DNA of 64,000 bases from Chryseobacterium hagamense (GCF_007991455.1 NZ_BJYJ01000002.1:1-64000), one strand, 5' to 3'. Shown: positions 8,215 to 17,001, numbered from the stretch's first letter. Numbers and translations: made by a program. The notes: generated by a model not told the origin, from the sequence alone.

Positions 8215-8575
8215 TAACGTGAATTCGGCCATATCACTATTATATTCAGATATTTACTTAATTCAAAAATGAGATTAAGGGTAATTCAGTCAGGATTATG
8301 AATAAAATTCCCTAGATAAAATGAATAACGGTTAACTCTTTTGATAGGATTTTATCCTATCCTGTAGTAAGACATCCCTTCGGGATTTTAAAACAATATA
8401 ATTAATGCTGTTTATTCAGGATTAAATAAGAATTTTATCTGATAGAATAGTAAAATGTTTAGTTTGATTATCACGACCTTTCATTATATTTTGACAGGAG
8501 AGACTTCCAGCATCCGGCATCCCTCTTCCGGCCTGTTAACTCCCGACTCCGGTTCTTCTTCGAGTTCATGTTAAA
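8215..8575 (+). repeat. Family A mosaic intergenic repeat, copy 1
   Basis: This copy starts near TAACGTGAATTCGGCC and ends near GGTTCTTCTTCGAGTTCA. Inside are hairpins (AGGATTTTATCCT; ATCCCTTCGGGAT), two related TCAGGATTA modules, and a tail ACTTCCAGCATCCGGCATCC. It resembles 47981-48380 (same strand) and 53086-53310 (opposite strand). It fills the 8171-8609 gap between convergent genes and no ORF is supported. Confidence 0.7.
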
Positions 8576-8609
8576 TTTATATTTATAAAACGACTTGAGG
8601 ATATTAAAA

Positions 8610-9758
8610 TTACTGATTTCCACCAAAAAACTTCACCGTCTCATTCACTAAAAATTTCACCTGATCGGGCCTTCCCCGATCGGTCTTTGGGAGATTGCTG
8701 TAACTTCCGGTTCTTACGATCACCATCTGGTGCTCCGGAACCATGATGATGTACTGGCCTTGAAGCCCAAGGAAGTAATAATGTTTAATCGGGTTGTCGT
8801 TATTGATCCACAGGCCCATGCCGTAAACTTCTTCAGAATGTTTCGTCGGGGTTTTCATCAGGCGGATAAAATCCGCATTCAGAATTTGTTGGCCGCCCGC
8901 TTTTCCGTTATCCAGAAACAATTGGCCGAGCTTGCCAAAATCACGCGCGTTGGAATGGATGCAGCAATAAGTCTTTTCCATACCGCTTTCATCCGTGCTC
9001 CAGGTAGCATTCTGCTCCATGCCCATCGGGATCCAGAATTTTTCGGAGAGATAGCTGGCTAAAGGTTTCCCCACGGCCTTTCTTACGGCAAACCCAAGAA
9101 GCTGTGTCGATCCGCTCTGGTATTCAAACCTTTCGCCCGGGCGGGATTTGAACTTCCTTGAAAAGGTAGCTTTCATCAGGCTTCTTCCATAATAGGCTCT
9201 GGCATTCGGGAGAAACGGGTTTTTATAATCTTCGTCCCAGTCCAGGCCGGATTCCATTTGGGCCAAATGCTTCAGCGTTAAGTTTTCTGCAAATGCCTTA
9301 TTTTTAAATTCTTCAAAATAACCGGTGAACTTATCATCGAGGCTGCCGATCTTTCCTTCCTCCAGCGCTTTCCCCAAAAGCATGACCGTTACGGCTTTCG
9401 CCATGGAGAAAGAATTGGTCGTAGACAAGGCATGATAGCCTTTCCAGTACTGTTCGTGAAGCAATTTCCCGTCTTTCACCACGATAAAAGATGCAGTATC
9501 CGAATGAACGAGATCGTCGGTTATATTTTTGGGAAGTTCTTTTTTGTTATATTTCGGAGATTCCTCCCAAAGCACCGGGGATTCCGTGGCGATGAGGTTG
9601 GCGGAAAAGAATTTCCCGTCATCGATATTTGCGCTCATTTTGCCTTTTAAATAAGTTTTTGAGATTCCGTTAAAAAGATATCCGTATCCCAGAATATAAA
9701 AAAGTACCAGGGCGGCAATGATGAACGTCACAAGATAAATGAGAATGGTCATAAGCAT
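8610..9758 (-). CDS. Serine hydrolase, class C beta-lactamase-like
   Basis: A 382-residue protein of the beta-lactamase/penicillin-binding-protein-like hydrolase family (PF00144). An N-terminal membrane segment (about 4-26) anchors it in the inner membrane with the catalytic domain outside. The active-site motifs are SMAK (Ser118, Lys121) and YQS (Tyr213). Members include esterases, peptidases acting on D-amino acids and 6-aminohexanoate-dimer hydrolase-type enzymes; the substrate cannot be assigned. It is a single gene facing the toxin-antitoxin pair across the family A repeat. Beta-lactam resistance should not be assumed. Confidence 0.85.
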   Translation of the reverse strand: MLMTILIYLVTFIIAALVLFYILGYGYLFNGISKTYLKGKMSANIDDGKFFSANLIATESPVLWEESPKYNKKELPKNITDDLVHSDTASFIVVKDGKLLHEQYWKGYHALSTTNSFSMAKAVTVMLLGKALEEGKIGSLDDKFTGYFEEFKNKAFAENLTLKHLAQMESGLDWDEDYKNPFLPNARAYYGRSLMKATFSRKFKSRPGERFEYQSGSTQLLGFAVRKAVGKPLASYLSEKFWIPMGMEQNATWSTDESGMEKTYCCIHSNARDFGKLGQLFLDNGKAGGQQILNADFIRLMKTPTKHSEEVYGMGLWINNDNPIKHYYFLGLQGQYIIMVPEHQMVIVRTGSYSNLPKTDRGRPDQVKFLVNETVKFFGGNQ

Positions 9759-9843
9759 CGGTCTGCAACAAATTTAAAATAATTTTGAAGACATCGGTTG
9801 AAATGATTTGATTTTTGTCACGAATGAACTTTATACCAAATAG

Positions 9844-9867
9844 AAAGCCCTGATCTCTCAGGGCTTT
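9844..9867. terminator. Bidirectional hairpin terminator
   Basis: AAAGCCCTGA (9844-9853), TCTC loop, TCAGGGCTTT (9858-9867). It lies just after the stop of the minus-strand lipoprotein gene that ends at 9874. Confidence 0.75.
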
Positions 9868-9873
9868 ACTGTT

Positions 9874-10689
9874 TTATTTGTTGTATTCGTATACGTAGGT
9901 ATGGGAAGTGGGAGAAAGAACGCTGCTGCCTGAACTTGCCATTACACTTTTTATTGGGAAGCCGTTGCTGTTGAACGTATGGGTTCCTGTAATACTCGTT
10001 GTACCTCCGCTCGCTCCTGTAGAAGTCGCCGTCTGGTGCAGCAGGTTGTTGTTTCCATATTCCCCGTCCATGGAATCGAACAAAACAATCTTGCTGTACC
10101 CCCTAACATTCCGGAATGGGCTGTAATCCCCGTCATAATGGTATGTGTAAGTAGTAGCTACCCCATTTGCAACGGAAGTTGCACTGATTTTATTTCCGCT
10201 GTTGGAAATATACACATCATTCTGGGAGAAAGTGATATTGCTGTAAACACCGGTTGCAGGATTGTAAGTGCCGCCTGCATAATCGTTGTATTGTACATGG
10301 TTATCACTTAGATACTGGTAATTCTTAGTATACGTTAATGTTCCGGTATGCTTGTTAATCACTTTTTCAGCTGTTACTTTTCCGTTGGTATAGGTAAATT
10401 CACGGGTATAAACCAGCTTGTTGTTTTCATAATCATCTACCCTTACAATCAGGTCGCCGTTATAAGTATAGGTTGTTTTGTTAGAGGCTCCTGCTTCAGC
10501 AGCTTCAAGAATCCTGTTGCCGTCGTATTTAAAGGTCATACTGTAAGGCTGACCACTGTTGTTGGTTTCGGTAAATTTGGTAGGAAGGATGGAATTGAGA
10601 TCAACAGGTTGGTTTTCTTCAATCGTATCTGTGGATGAGCAGCTTGCCAGCGCAAAAAATACTGCGGTCGAAATAAATAATTTCTTCAT
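9874..10689 (-). CDS. Lipoprotein of unknown function
   Basis: A 271-residue exported lipoprotein: signal peptide with lipobox LASC (Cys17), then SSTDTIEEN. The body is rich in Thr, Tyr, Asn and Gly, with short repeats of the form YxYNGDL..., YTNGKV..., YHYDGDY, resembling the beta-rich, YD-repeat-like pattern of many Bacteroidota surface lipoproteins. No catalytic motif was recognised. It is flanked by terminators on both sides and is therefore a single-gene unit. The function is unknown. Confidence 0.75.
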   Translation of the reverse strand: MKKLFISTAVFFALASCSSTDTIEENQPVDLNSILPTKFTETNNSGQPYSMTFKYDGNRILEAAEAGASNKTTYTYNGDLIVRVDDYENNKLVYTREFTYTNGKVTAEKVINKHTGTLTYTKNYQYLSDNHVQYNDYAGGTYNPATGVYSNITFSQNDVYISNSGNKISATSVANGVATTYTYHYDGDYSPFRNVRGYSKIVLFDSMDGEYGNNNLLHQTATSTGASGGTTSITGTHTFNSNGFPIKSVMASSGSSVLSPTSHTYVYEYNK

Positions 10690-10764
10690 GGTTATAATGG
10701 ATATTAAAAATCAGGCAAAAATAATTATTTTCCCGGCATAAACAAACCTTGTGGTAGCTTAAAT

Positions 10765-10787
10765 AAAAAAACCCTGATTTCTCAGGG
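10765..10787 (-). terminator. glyS terminator
   Basis: CCCTGA (10772-10777) and TCAGGG (10782-10787) form a stem. Read on the minus strand it is followed by a run of seven T, directly after the glyS stop. Confidence 0.75.
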
Positions 10788-10794
10788 CCTTCGT

Positions 10795-12336
10795 CTATAT
10801 TTTGGCAAGTAAATTTCTGAAACTTGTCTTTTCGTCGATAATTCTTCGCAGTTCCGAAACGGGAACCCTTTCCTGCTGCATTGTATCCCGGTCTCTGATG
10901 GTTACCGTGTGATTCGTTAAGGAATCGTGGTCGATCGTGATACAGTAAGGCGTACCGATGGCATCCTGTCTGCGGTATCTTTTTCCGATCGCATCTTTTT
11001 CTTCGTAGAACAGATTGAAATCGTATTTCAGGTCGTTGAAGATCTGTTCGGCATATTCTGCCAGGCCGTCTTTCTTCATCAGCGGAAGGATCGCCGCCTT
11101 AATCGGGGCCAGCGCCGGAGGTAAGGAAAGAACCGTTCTTTCCGAACCGTCTTCCAGGGTTTCGTCTCTCAGGCAGTGAGAGAATAATGCCAGGAACAGC
11201 CTGTCCAGTCCGACAGAAGTTTCCACCACGTACGGAACATAATTTTCGTTTCTCTCAGGATCGAAGATCTGAAGCTTTCTTCCGGAGAATTCCTCATGGG
11301 CTTTAAGATCGAAGTCCGTTCTTGAATGGATCCCTTCAAGTTCTTTGAAGCCGAACGGGAAATTAAACTCGATATCGGCCGCAGCATTCGCGTAATGCGC
11401 CAGCTTCTCATGGTCATGGAACCGGTAATTATCATCACCTAAGCCTAAAGCCAGGTGCCAGTTCAGTCTTTTCTGCTTCCATTGCTCGTAGAATTCCAGT
11501 TCGGTTCCCGGTGCTACGAAAAACTGCATTTCCATCTGTTCGAATTCACGCATCCTGAAGATAAACTGTCTCGCGACGATTTCATTTCTGAAAGCCTTTC
11601 CGATCTGGGCAATCCCGAAAGGAAGTTTATGGCGGGACGTTTTCTGTACGTTCAGGAAGTTTACGAAAATACCCTGTGCCGTTTCAGGACGTAGGTAAAG
11701 GTCCATCGCAGAATCCGCGGAGGCACCCAGCTTGGTACCAAACATCAGGTTGAACTGTCGTACTTCCGTCCAGTTTTTGGAACCGGTATCCGGATCGGCA
11801 ATTTCCAGCTCTTCAATCAGGGCTTTTACATCGGCAAGGTCTTCGTTTTCCAGGGATCTGGCCAGTCTCGAAAGAATCGCTTCCCTTTTAGTTTTGTATT
11901 CCAGTACTTTCGGGTTGGTGGCAACAAACTGGTCCTTATCGAAAGATTCACCGAATCTTTTGGCTGCTTTTTCAATTTCTTTCTTTTCCTTTTCCTCGAT
12001 TTTCAGGCAGTAATCTTCTACCAGGACGTCTGCCCTGAAACGTTTCTTGGAATCTTTATTGTCAATCAATGGATCGTTGAAAGCGTCTACGTGGCCAGAT
12101 GCTTTCCAGGTCGTCGGGTGCATCAGGATGGCCGAATCAATTCCCACAATATTCTCGTTCAGCTGGACCATCGCTTTCCACCAATACTGTTTGATATTAT
12201 TTTTAAGTTCGGCACCGTTCTGTCCATAATCATACACAGCGGATAACCCGTCGTAGATCTCACTCGAAGGGAAAATAAAACCGTATTCTTTAGCGTGAGA
12301 AATCACTTTCTTGAAAACATCTTCTTGCTTTGCCAT
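10795..12336 (-). CDS. glyS: Glycine--tRNA ligase (single-chain class II)
   Basis: A 513-residue class II synthetase that charges tRNA-Gly. It is the homodimeric type found in Bacteroidota, Gram-positives and eukaryotes, not the alpha/beta tetramer. Visible family features include IFVNFLNVQKTSRHKLPFGIAQIGKAFRNE (motif 2 region, FRNE), the ELEFYEQWKQKRLNWHLALGL segment, the motif 3 region VETSVGLDRL, and a C-terminal anticodon-binding domain (APIKAAILPL...YRRQDAIGTPYCITID). I use the ATG at 12336 (MAKQEDVFKKVI). The open frame continues upstream to 12531, but that part is arginine-rich nonsense over a repeat element. The terminator at 10765-10787 closes the unit. Confidence 0.96.
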   Translation of the reverse strand: MAKQEDVFKKVISHAKEYGFIFPSSEIYDGLSAVYDYGQNGAELKNNIKQYWWKAMVQLNENIVGIDSAILMHPTTWKASGHVDAFNDPLIDNKDSKKRFRADVLVEDYCLKIEEKEKKEIEKAAKRFGESFDKDQFVATNPKVLEYKTKREAILSRLARSLENEDLADVKALIEELEIADPDTGSKNWTEVRQFNLMFGTKLGASADSAMDLYLRPETAQGIFVNFLNVQKTSRHKLPFGIAQIGKAFRNEIVARQFIFRMREFEQMEMQFFVAPGTELEFYEQWKQKRLNWHLALGLGDDNYRFHDHEKLAHYANAAADIEFNFPFGFKELEGIHSRTDFDLKAHEEFSGRKLQIFDPERNENYVPYVVETSVGLDRLFLALFSHCLRDETLEDGSERTVLSLPPALAPIKAAILPLMKKDGLAEYAEQIFNDLKYDFNLFYEEKDAIGKRYRRQDAIGTPYCITIDHDSLTNHTVTIRDRDTMQQERVPVSELRRIIDEKTSFRNLLAKI

Positions 12337-12424
12337 AAATTTTTTTAACGTCTGAAGTGCAAAAGTAGTGAAAAAGAGGGAAGTTAAAAGACCGGAGCGG
12401 GAAGTTTTTGCAGGACAGGTTGAT

Positions 12425-12562
12425 AAGGAGCCGGGAACCTGCTTTCCGCTGTATCTTTTTCGCCGTCGCCAAAACGCCCGGCGGAAAAAGGATGCCGCTG
12501 CAATCAGGGCTAGGATAAAGGACCGCATCAACCTGACGGGTCTTCAAAACCCGTTAGGTTTT
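12425..12562 (+). repeat. Family B repeat, copy 1
   Basis: It begins AGGAGCCGGGAACCTGCTTTCC, contains a foldable core (ATCTTTTTCGCCG against CGGCGGAAAAAGGAT), then ATGCCGCTGCAATCAGGGCTAGG, and ends in the near-palindrome ACCTGACGGGT-cttcaaa-ACCCGTTAGGT. The second copy, in the same orientation, is at 13189-13323. The outer bases AGCC/GGCT and CCTG/CAGG can pair. Confidence 0.75.
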
Positions 12563-12578
12563 AAATCGGTACACAAAA

Positions 12579-12599
12579 AAAGCAGTAAAAAACTGCTTT
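12579..12599 (-). terminator. Terminator of the 12610-13122 gene
   Basis: AAAGCAGT (12579-12586) pairs with ACTGCTTT (12592-12599). The minus-strand reading ends in a T run. Confidence 0.75.
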
Positions 12600-12609
12600 G
12601 GATATTTTC

Positions 12610-13122
12610 TTAAAAATTATAGGTCAGGCCGATGCTGTTTCCGCTGAGGTCCAGGCGGTAAGAAGTAGTTTTCCTTTCATCAGTTCCCGGATTTTGATTT
12701 TGCGTATCTACTGCTTTCTTCAGATTTTTGCCGCTGCTTATCGCAAAAGGAATCCCGATTCCGATAGCACCCAATCCTGCGCCGATCAGGCCCCAGCCTC
12801 CTTTTTGCTTTTCCTTTACCGCCACTCCGTTATAATAAACGGTTTTAGTTTTGGTGATCTCCTTTACCAGTCCGAAACCGATAAGCCCGCCGCCGATGGC
12901 CCCGAATACCTGGGCTACTGTACCGTTGGTATTGGATTTTTTCATATAACCTAAGGCTTCAGGATTGGTAAACACTTTCCGGTATTCGGAAAACCTGAAT
13001 TTCTGGTCTCCTTTGATGAAAAATTCACGGTTGGATTTTCCCAGTTTCAGCGAATCCGGTTGCTGAGCAAATACCATTAACGGAAAAATACTTAAAAGAA
13101 GTATTGACAATAACTTTTTCAT
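12610..13122 (-). CDS. Small exported protein, unknown function
   Basis: A 170-residue protein with a clear signal peptide (MKKLLSILLLSIFPLMVFAQ). Two glycine-rich hydrophobic stretches follow, VAQVFGAIGGGLIGFGLV (about 68-85) and GWGLIGAGLGAIGIGIPFAI (about 109-128), which look like glycine-zipper membrane segments. A C-terminal sequence NSIGLTYNF ends in an aromatic residue as outer-membrane proteins often do. Not recognised as a named family. It is framed on both sides by family B repeats. An outer-membrane or periplasmic location is inferred only. Confidence 0.7.
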   Translation of the reverse strand: MKKLLSILLLSIFPLMVFAQQPDSLKLGKSNREFFIKGDQKFRFSEYRKVFTNPEALGYMKKSNTNGTVAQVFGAIGGGLIGFGLVKEITKTKTVYYNGVAVKEKQKGGWGLIGAGLGAIGIGIPFAISSGKNLKKAVDTQNQNPGTDERKTTSYRLDLSGNSIGLTYNF

Positions 13123-13188
13123 TGATTAAAAATTTTTGCGAAAATAAAAAATAAAATTTTTACTCAGTAATTTCAGCGATCATTTTTT

Positions 13189-13323
13189 CAGGAGCCTGGA
13201 ACCTGCTTTCCGCTCTGTCTTTTCTGCCCGCCATGCATTCCGGAAGGATGCCGGTGCAGTCAAGGTTAGGGAAAAAGAGAAGTGCATCGACCTAACGGGT
13301 TCCGGAACCCGTTAGGTTTTATT
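13189..13323 (+). repeat. Family B repeat, copy 2
   Basis: Same order of modules as copy 1: AGGAGCCTGGAACCTGCTTTCC, GGAAGGATGCCGGTGCAGTCAAGG, then a perfect 28-bp palindrome with half-site ACCTAACGGGTTCC (centre near 13304) followed by TTTTATTT. Together with the AT-rich flanks it fills the gap 13123-13418. Confidence 0.75.
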
Positions 13324-13418
13324 TAAGTCTGAAAATTCCAGAAAGGGTATGCATTAAGATGATTATTGTCTCAATATGAGATAATTTATCGATATTTGTT
13401 ATATCTAAATGAATTACA

Positions 13419-14474
13419 ATGAAAAGACCGGTTTTCCTGATCATCATCTCGCTGCTGTTTACTCATTTGTTATCTGCACAGGAAATCCCGGCAGGTAAAG
13501 TAATCACGACATCCATCACGGCGAAAACCCTGGCAAACAAAGCCGGGGAGAATTCAAAACGAAGGGTTTCGGTATACCTTCCGCCGGATTATGAAACCTC
13601 TTCAAAGCGGTATCCTGTAATTTATTTTCTGCATGGCTTTTTCTGGAGCGACAGCCTGCTGGTGAATCATGATAAAATCAACCGCATTTTCGACCGTGCC
13701 ATCCATCTGAAAAAGATAAAGCCGGTGATTGTCGTGATGCCGGATGAAAGCACGCTTTTCAAAGGGAGTTTTTATGCCAACTCTGAATCTGCCGGCAACT
13801 GGTCGGATTTTACATCGGAAGAACTCGTCAATTTTGTAGACAGCCGGTACCGGACCATCGCCAATAAAGACAGCCGCGGCATTGCCGGGCATTCCATGGG
13901 TGGCAACGGGGCTTTACGGAATGCCATTCTTCATCCCGCAACGTTTTCTTCCGTATATGCACTTTCTCCCGGAGTCCTGGACGCCCGGTACTTTGCGCTC
14001 ACGGAAATCGATGCCTATAAAAAGACAGCTGTTATAAAAGACTTAAAGGATCTTTCAAAGCCTGAAAATACCGGAGCCACCATTCTTTATGCCATCGCAA
14101 GAGCTTATAGCGGGAACAGCCGTAAGGCTCCGTTTTTTGCCGATCTGCCCTTTTCCTTCGACGGGGAAAGTGTAAAGGTGAATACAGAAGTTCTCAAAGA
14201 TTTAAAAGACCATTCCGTTTCAGAGCTGCCTTTCACCCATTATGAAAACCTCAGAAAATTAAAAGCCATAAAATTCGACTGGGGCAGGAATGACGAATTT
14301 ATCCATATTCCGGTTACCTGTAAAAGTTTCAGCCGTACCCTCGAACTGCTGAAGATCAGGCACGAAGCCGAGGAATATATCGGAACCCACGGAAGCGAAG
14401 TCAGCAGGGAAAACGGAAGAATAGAAAACAGCCTGCTGCCGTTTTTCAATATTAACCTGAAGTTTGACCAGTAA
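13419..14474 (+). CDS. Exported alpha/beta-hydrolase esterase (esterase D family)
   Basis: A 351-residue secreted esterase of the PF00756 group (ferulic acid esterase/enterobactin esterase/antigen 85-like). A signal peptide (1-20, ending LLSA) precedes the mature QEIPAG. The oxyanion region is YFLHGFF (69-75), the nucleophile elbow GHSMGG carries Ser159, and a C-terminal GTHGSEV supplies the likely catalytic histidine. Family members cleave esters of phenolic acids, siderophores or acylated sugars; the substrate is unknown. Upstream, TCTCA-ATA-TGAGA (13369-13381) is an inverted repeat that could be an operator. It appears to be a single-gene unit. Confidence 0.87.
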   Translation: MKRPVFLIIISLLFTHLLSAQEIPAGKVITTSITAKTLANKAGENSKRRVSVYLPPDYETSSKRYPVIYFLHGFFWSDSLLVNHDKINRIFDRAIHLKKIKPVIVVMPDESTLFKGSFYANSESAGNWSDFTSEELVNFVDSRYRTIANKDSRGIAGHSMGGNGALRNAILHPATFSSVYALSPGVLDARYFALTEIDAYKKTAVIKDLKDLSKPENTGATILYAIARAYSGNSRKAPFFADLPFSFDGESVKVNTEVLKDLKDHSVSELPFTHYENLRKLKAIKFDWGRNDEFIHIPVTCKSFSRTLELLKIRHEAEEYIGTHGSEVSRENGRIENSLLPFFNINLKFDQ

Positions 14475-14575
14475 TTATAATGTGAATCTGATTCTGGAAA
14501 CAGAAAGATAACAAGAATAAAGAAAAGCTTTGTCAAAATCTCTCAAAGTTAAGTAAGTAGAGAATCCACTCGGTA

Positions 14576-14607
14576 TTGATTCATATCAGCCAAAATCTCT
14601 ATTTTTG
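14576..14607 (+). promoter_or_regulatory. Promoter of pseudouridine synthase gene, probably leaderless
   Basis: TTG (14576-14578) and TATTTTTG (14600-14607) fit the -33/-7 pattern with a 21-base gap. The ATG at 14612 begins four bases after the -7 box, so transcription should start at or next to the initiation codon. Confidence 0.5.
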
Positions 14608-14611
14608 CCGC

Positions 14612-15316
14612 ATGTTAGAAATCCTTTACCGCGATGAATATCTTGTTGCCATCAACAAACCCAGCGGACTGCTTGTTCATAAATCCTTTTATGCGGGAAC
14701 AGCAGATACTTACGCTGTTCAGGAACTGAAGAAACAGATCGGACAAAAAGTGCATCCCGTACACCGTTTAGACCGGAAGACTTCGGGCGTTCTGCTGTTT
14801 ACCTTAGATAAAGAAACACTGCGGACCATGAGCGATCAGTTTGCCACCCGGGAAGTCGAAAAGAAATACATCGCTATTCTACGGGGCTGGACGAAAGAAC
14901 AAGAAACCATTGATTATGATTTGATTAATGAAAATGAAGTGAAACAGAATGCCGTGACTTATTATCGCCGTCTGCAGACTTCGGAAATCAGTTTGCCTTT
15001 TCTAAAACACCAGACCTCCAGGTATTGCCTGGTGGAAGCTATTCCGGAAACAGGACGGTTTCACCAGTTGAGAAAACATTTTAAACATATTCTGCATCCG
15101 ATCTTAGGGTGCCGTAAGCACGGATGCAACAAGCAGAACAAATTGCTGCTGCAGACTTTTAACATGACCCGAATGCCGCTTCATGCCCTTCAGCTCACTT
15201 TTACCCATCCGGTTTCTGATGAAAGAATTACGGTAACCGCTACAATAGACGAAGAGTTTAAAAATGTGGGCGATCTCCTCGGGCTTGACCTGAATGCGTA
15301 TGTAAAGGATCATTAA
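14612..15316 (+). CDS. RluA-family pseudouridine synthase (TruC-like)
   Basis: A 234-residue enzyme that converts uridine to pseudouridine in rRNA or tRNA. The catalytic motif HPVHRLDRKTSGVLLF contains the essential Asp of HRLDxxTSG. A second family motif GRFHQLRKHFKHILHPILG follows, with LHALQLTFTHP near the C terminus. There is no S4 domain, as in TruC-type members that modify tRNA U65. I take the ATG at 14612 (MLEILYRDEYLVAINKPSG), since the sequence before it is a promoter box and not conserved-looking protein. The exact target uridine cannot be told from the sequence. Confidence 0.9.
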   Translation: MLEILYRDEYLVAINKPSGLLVHKSFYAGTADTYAVQELKKQIGQKVHPVHRLDRKTSGVLLFTLDKETLRTMSDQFATREVEKKYIAILRGWTKEQETIDYDLINENEVKQNAVTYYRRLQTSEISLPFLKHQTSRYCLVEAIPETGRFHQLRKHFKHILHPILGCRKHGCNKQNKLLLQTFNMTRMPLHALQLTFTHPVSDERITVTATIDEEFKNVGDLLGLDLNAYVKDH

Positions 15317-15320
15317 TAAG

Positions 15321-15361
15321 ATGCAGGCTGGAAGAGGGAAGCCTGATGCCGGAAGTTCCCC
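15321..15361 (-). repeat. Family A repeat fragment
   Basis: ATGCAGGCTGGAAGAGGGAA and GCCTGATGCCGGAAGTTCCC, in reverse orientation, match the tail module of the family A copies. The remainder of the 15317-15652 gap is AT-rich with no gene, ending in the pyrD promoter. Confidence 0.55.
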
Positions 15362-15627
15362 AAGCCAACATTACAATCAAAGGAATTGATTATTAACTAA
15401 AATCATTTATCATGTCATCAGGGAAATGCTTTGTTTAATCTTTACGCAGGGATCTGATTTTTACGTTCTGTTCCGGCAACCGGTTGAATATAGTGATGCA
15501 GGTCTGAATTTGCGTCAAATTAGCAGATTCGCCTCACTTTCAAATTTCCAAATTCTCCGATTTTCAAATTAAAAAAAATCAGACGGCCGCGCTAAACAAA
15601 CAATTTAGGATTTCAACTAAAAATCAG

Positions 15628-15635
15628 TATCTTTG
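15628..15635 (+). promoter_or_regulatory. pyrD promoter -7 element
   Basis: TATCTTTG matches TAnnTTTG, 17 bases before the pyrD ATG. No convincing -33 TTTG was seen at the expected distance. Confidence 0.45.
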
Positions 15636-15652
15636 TACCCCAAAAACCAGGC

Positions 15653-16690
15653 ATGTACAAATCGCTGATCCGCCCGATCCTTTTCAGATTCGATCCTGAA
15701 GCCGTGCATCATTTTACCTTCTCGATGCTCAAGAATTTCGGCTTTGCTACCAGACTGTTCTTACCGAAACCCATTGAAGACAAACGTCTCGAGAGGGAAG
15801 TCTTTGGCCTGAAATTCAAGAATCCGGTCGGACTTGCCGCCGGGTTCGATAAAAATGCCGTACTCTTCAATGAACTGGCAGACCTTGGATTCGGATTCGT
15901 GGAAATCGGTACGGTGACGCCTAAAGCACAGGCCGGGAATCCTAAAAAAAGACTGTTCCGCCTTATCGAAGACGGAGGGATTATCAACCGGATGGGATTC
16001 AATAACGACGGGCTGGAAGCAGCCATCGAAAAGCTGAAAGGCAACAAGGGGAAAATCATCATCGGCGGAAACATCGGTAAAAATACGGATACGGCTCCGG
16101 AACAGTATACCAACGATTACCTGCAGTGTTTTGAAGGCCTTCATCCTTATGTTGATTATTTTGTCCTGAATGTAAGCTGCCCGAACGTGGGAAGCCATGC
16201 CAAGCTGGAAGATGTGGAATACCTGCGTGAGCTGATTACCGAAGTTAAAAAAATCAACCTTTCCAAAAGCGTCCGGAAACCGGTTCTTTTAAAAATCGCT
16301 CCGGACCTGAATGACCGTCAGCTCGATGAGATTATTGACCTGATCGCAGAAACAAAAACCGATGGGGTTATCGTATCCAATACTTCCGTTAACAGAGAAG
16401 GACTGAAAACATCACCGGAAATCCTGGCGCAGATCGGCAACGGCGGCCTGAGCGGAAAACCGATCCGTGAACGCAGTACCCGCATGATCCGCTACCTGTC
16501 TGAGAAAAGCAACCGCGCTTTCCCGATCATCGGCGTAGGCGGAATCCATTCGGCAAAAGATGCGATTGAAAAACTGGATGCCGGCGCAAGCCTGGTGCAA
16601 TTGTACACCGGATTCATCTACGAAGGCCCGGAACTCATCAACGATATCAACCGGGAAGTGCTCAAAAGAGCGGGCCGCCTGCCGAGATAG
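15653..16690 (+). CDS. pyrD: Dihydroorotate dehydrogenase (quinone), class 2
   Basis: A 345-residue flavoenzyme oxidising dihydroorotate to orotate in pyrimidine synthesis, with electrons passed to menaquinone at the inner membrane. The N-terminal helix region ([26 protein letters not shown]) is the membrane-association domain typical of class 2. The substrate and FMN segments are [29 protein letters not shown] (class 2 uses Ser as the base; NVSCPN is here) and [12 protein letters not shown]. Length and motifs match the family. It is followed by its own terminator at 16781-16803. Confidence 0.97.
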   Translation: MYKSLIRPILFRFDPEAVHHFTFSMLKNFGFATRLFLPKPIEDKRLEREVFGLKFKNPVGLAAGFDKNAVLFNELADLGFGFVEIGTVTPKAQAGNPKKRLFRLIEDGGIINRMGFNNDGLEAAIEKLKGNKGKIIIGGNIGKNTDTAPEQYTNDYLQCFEGLHPYVDYFVLNVSCPNVGSHAKLEDVEYLRELITEVKKINLSKSVRKPVLLKIAPDLNDRQLDEIIDLIAETKTDGVIVSNTSVNREGLKTSPEILAQIGNGGLSGKPIRERSTRMIRYLSEKSNRAFPIIGVGGIHSAKDAIEKLDAGASLVQLYTGFIYEGPELINDINREVLKRAGRLPR

Positions 16691-16780
16691 TGCTGCTGGC
16701 TGTTAGCAAATGGCTATTGGCTTAGTGCATTAAAAGTAGCAAAGAGGGAAGAAAATTAACCGAAATTTTAATAAAGTATA

Positions 16781-16803
16781 AGCAACATCTGTCTGATGTT
16801 GCT
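16781..16803 (+). terminator. pyrD terminator
   Basis: AGCAACATC (16781-16789), TGTCT loop, GATGTTGCT (16795-16803), then TTTTATTTG. Confidence 0.8.
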
Positions 16804-16911
16804 TTTTATTTGTCTGCAGTCCAATGAAATTTGTTTGGATTTGAGATCAAATATTTTCTATTCTACAATATGAAAATTCATCTTAAATTCAGGTTTTGAT
16901 TTTATCGTCAG

Positions 16912-16998
16912 AGCCCTGAAGGGCTACATACATCAGCACAGGGTGAAGCCCTGTGTCAATCCAATTTTAGATACCAAAAAGCCCTAAAGGACGAAACA
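16912..16998. repeat. Family C multi-hairpin repeat
   Basis: Three GC-rich hairpin modules are in line: AGCCC-TGAA-GGGCT (16912-16925), CACAGGG-TGAAG-CCCTGTG (16937-16955), and a decayed AGCCCTAAAGGACG (16980-16993). Dispersed repeats of this general form are common between genes in Bacteroidota. The hairpin pair inside family A (8349-8390, 48104-48145) looks like a diverged version. With the pyrD terminator it fills the gap 16691-17001. Confidence 0.6.
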
Positions 16999-17001
16999 AC
17001 T

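Noticed and set aside
8610..9758. Serine hydrolase as a beta-lactam resistance gene
   Set aside because: SxxK and YxS are common to the whole hydrolase family; the membrane anchor and general sequence do not point to a true class C beta-lactamase.
12337..12531. N-terminal extension of glycyl-tRNA synthetase to 578 residues
   Set aside because: The extra 65 residues are Arg/Lys/Phe-rich, lie over the family B repeat and do not resemble the family; MAKQEDVFKK is the natural start.
12425..13323. Family B repeats as integron attC sites
   Set aside because: The fold is attC-like in outline, but no integrase is visible, no conserved GTTRRRY core was found at the ends, and only one gene is enclosed.
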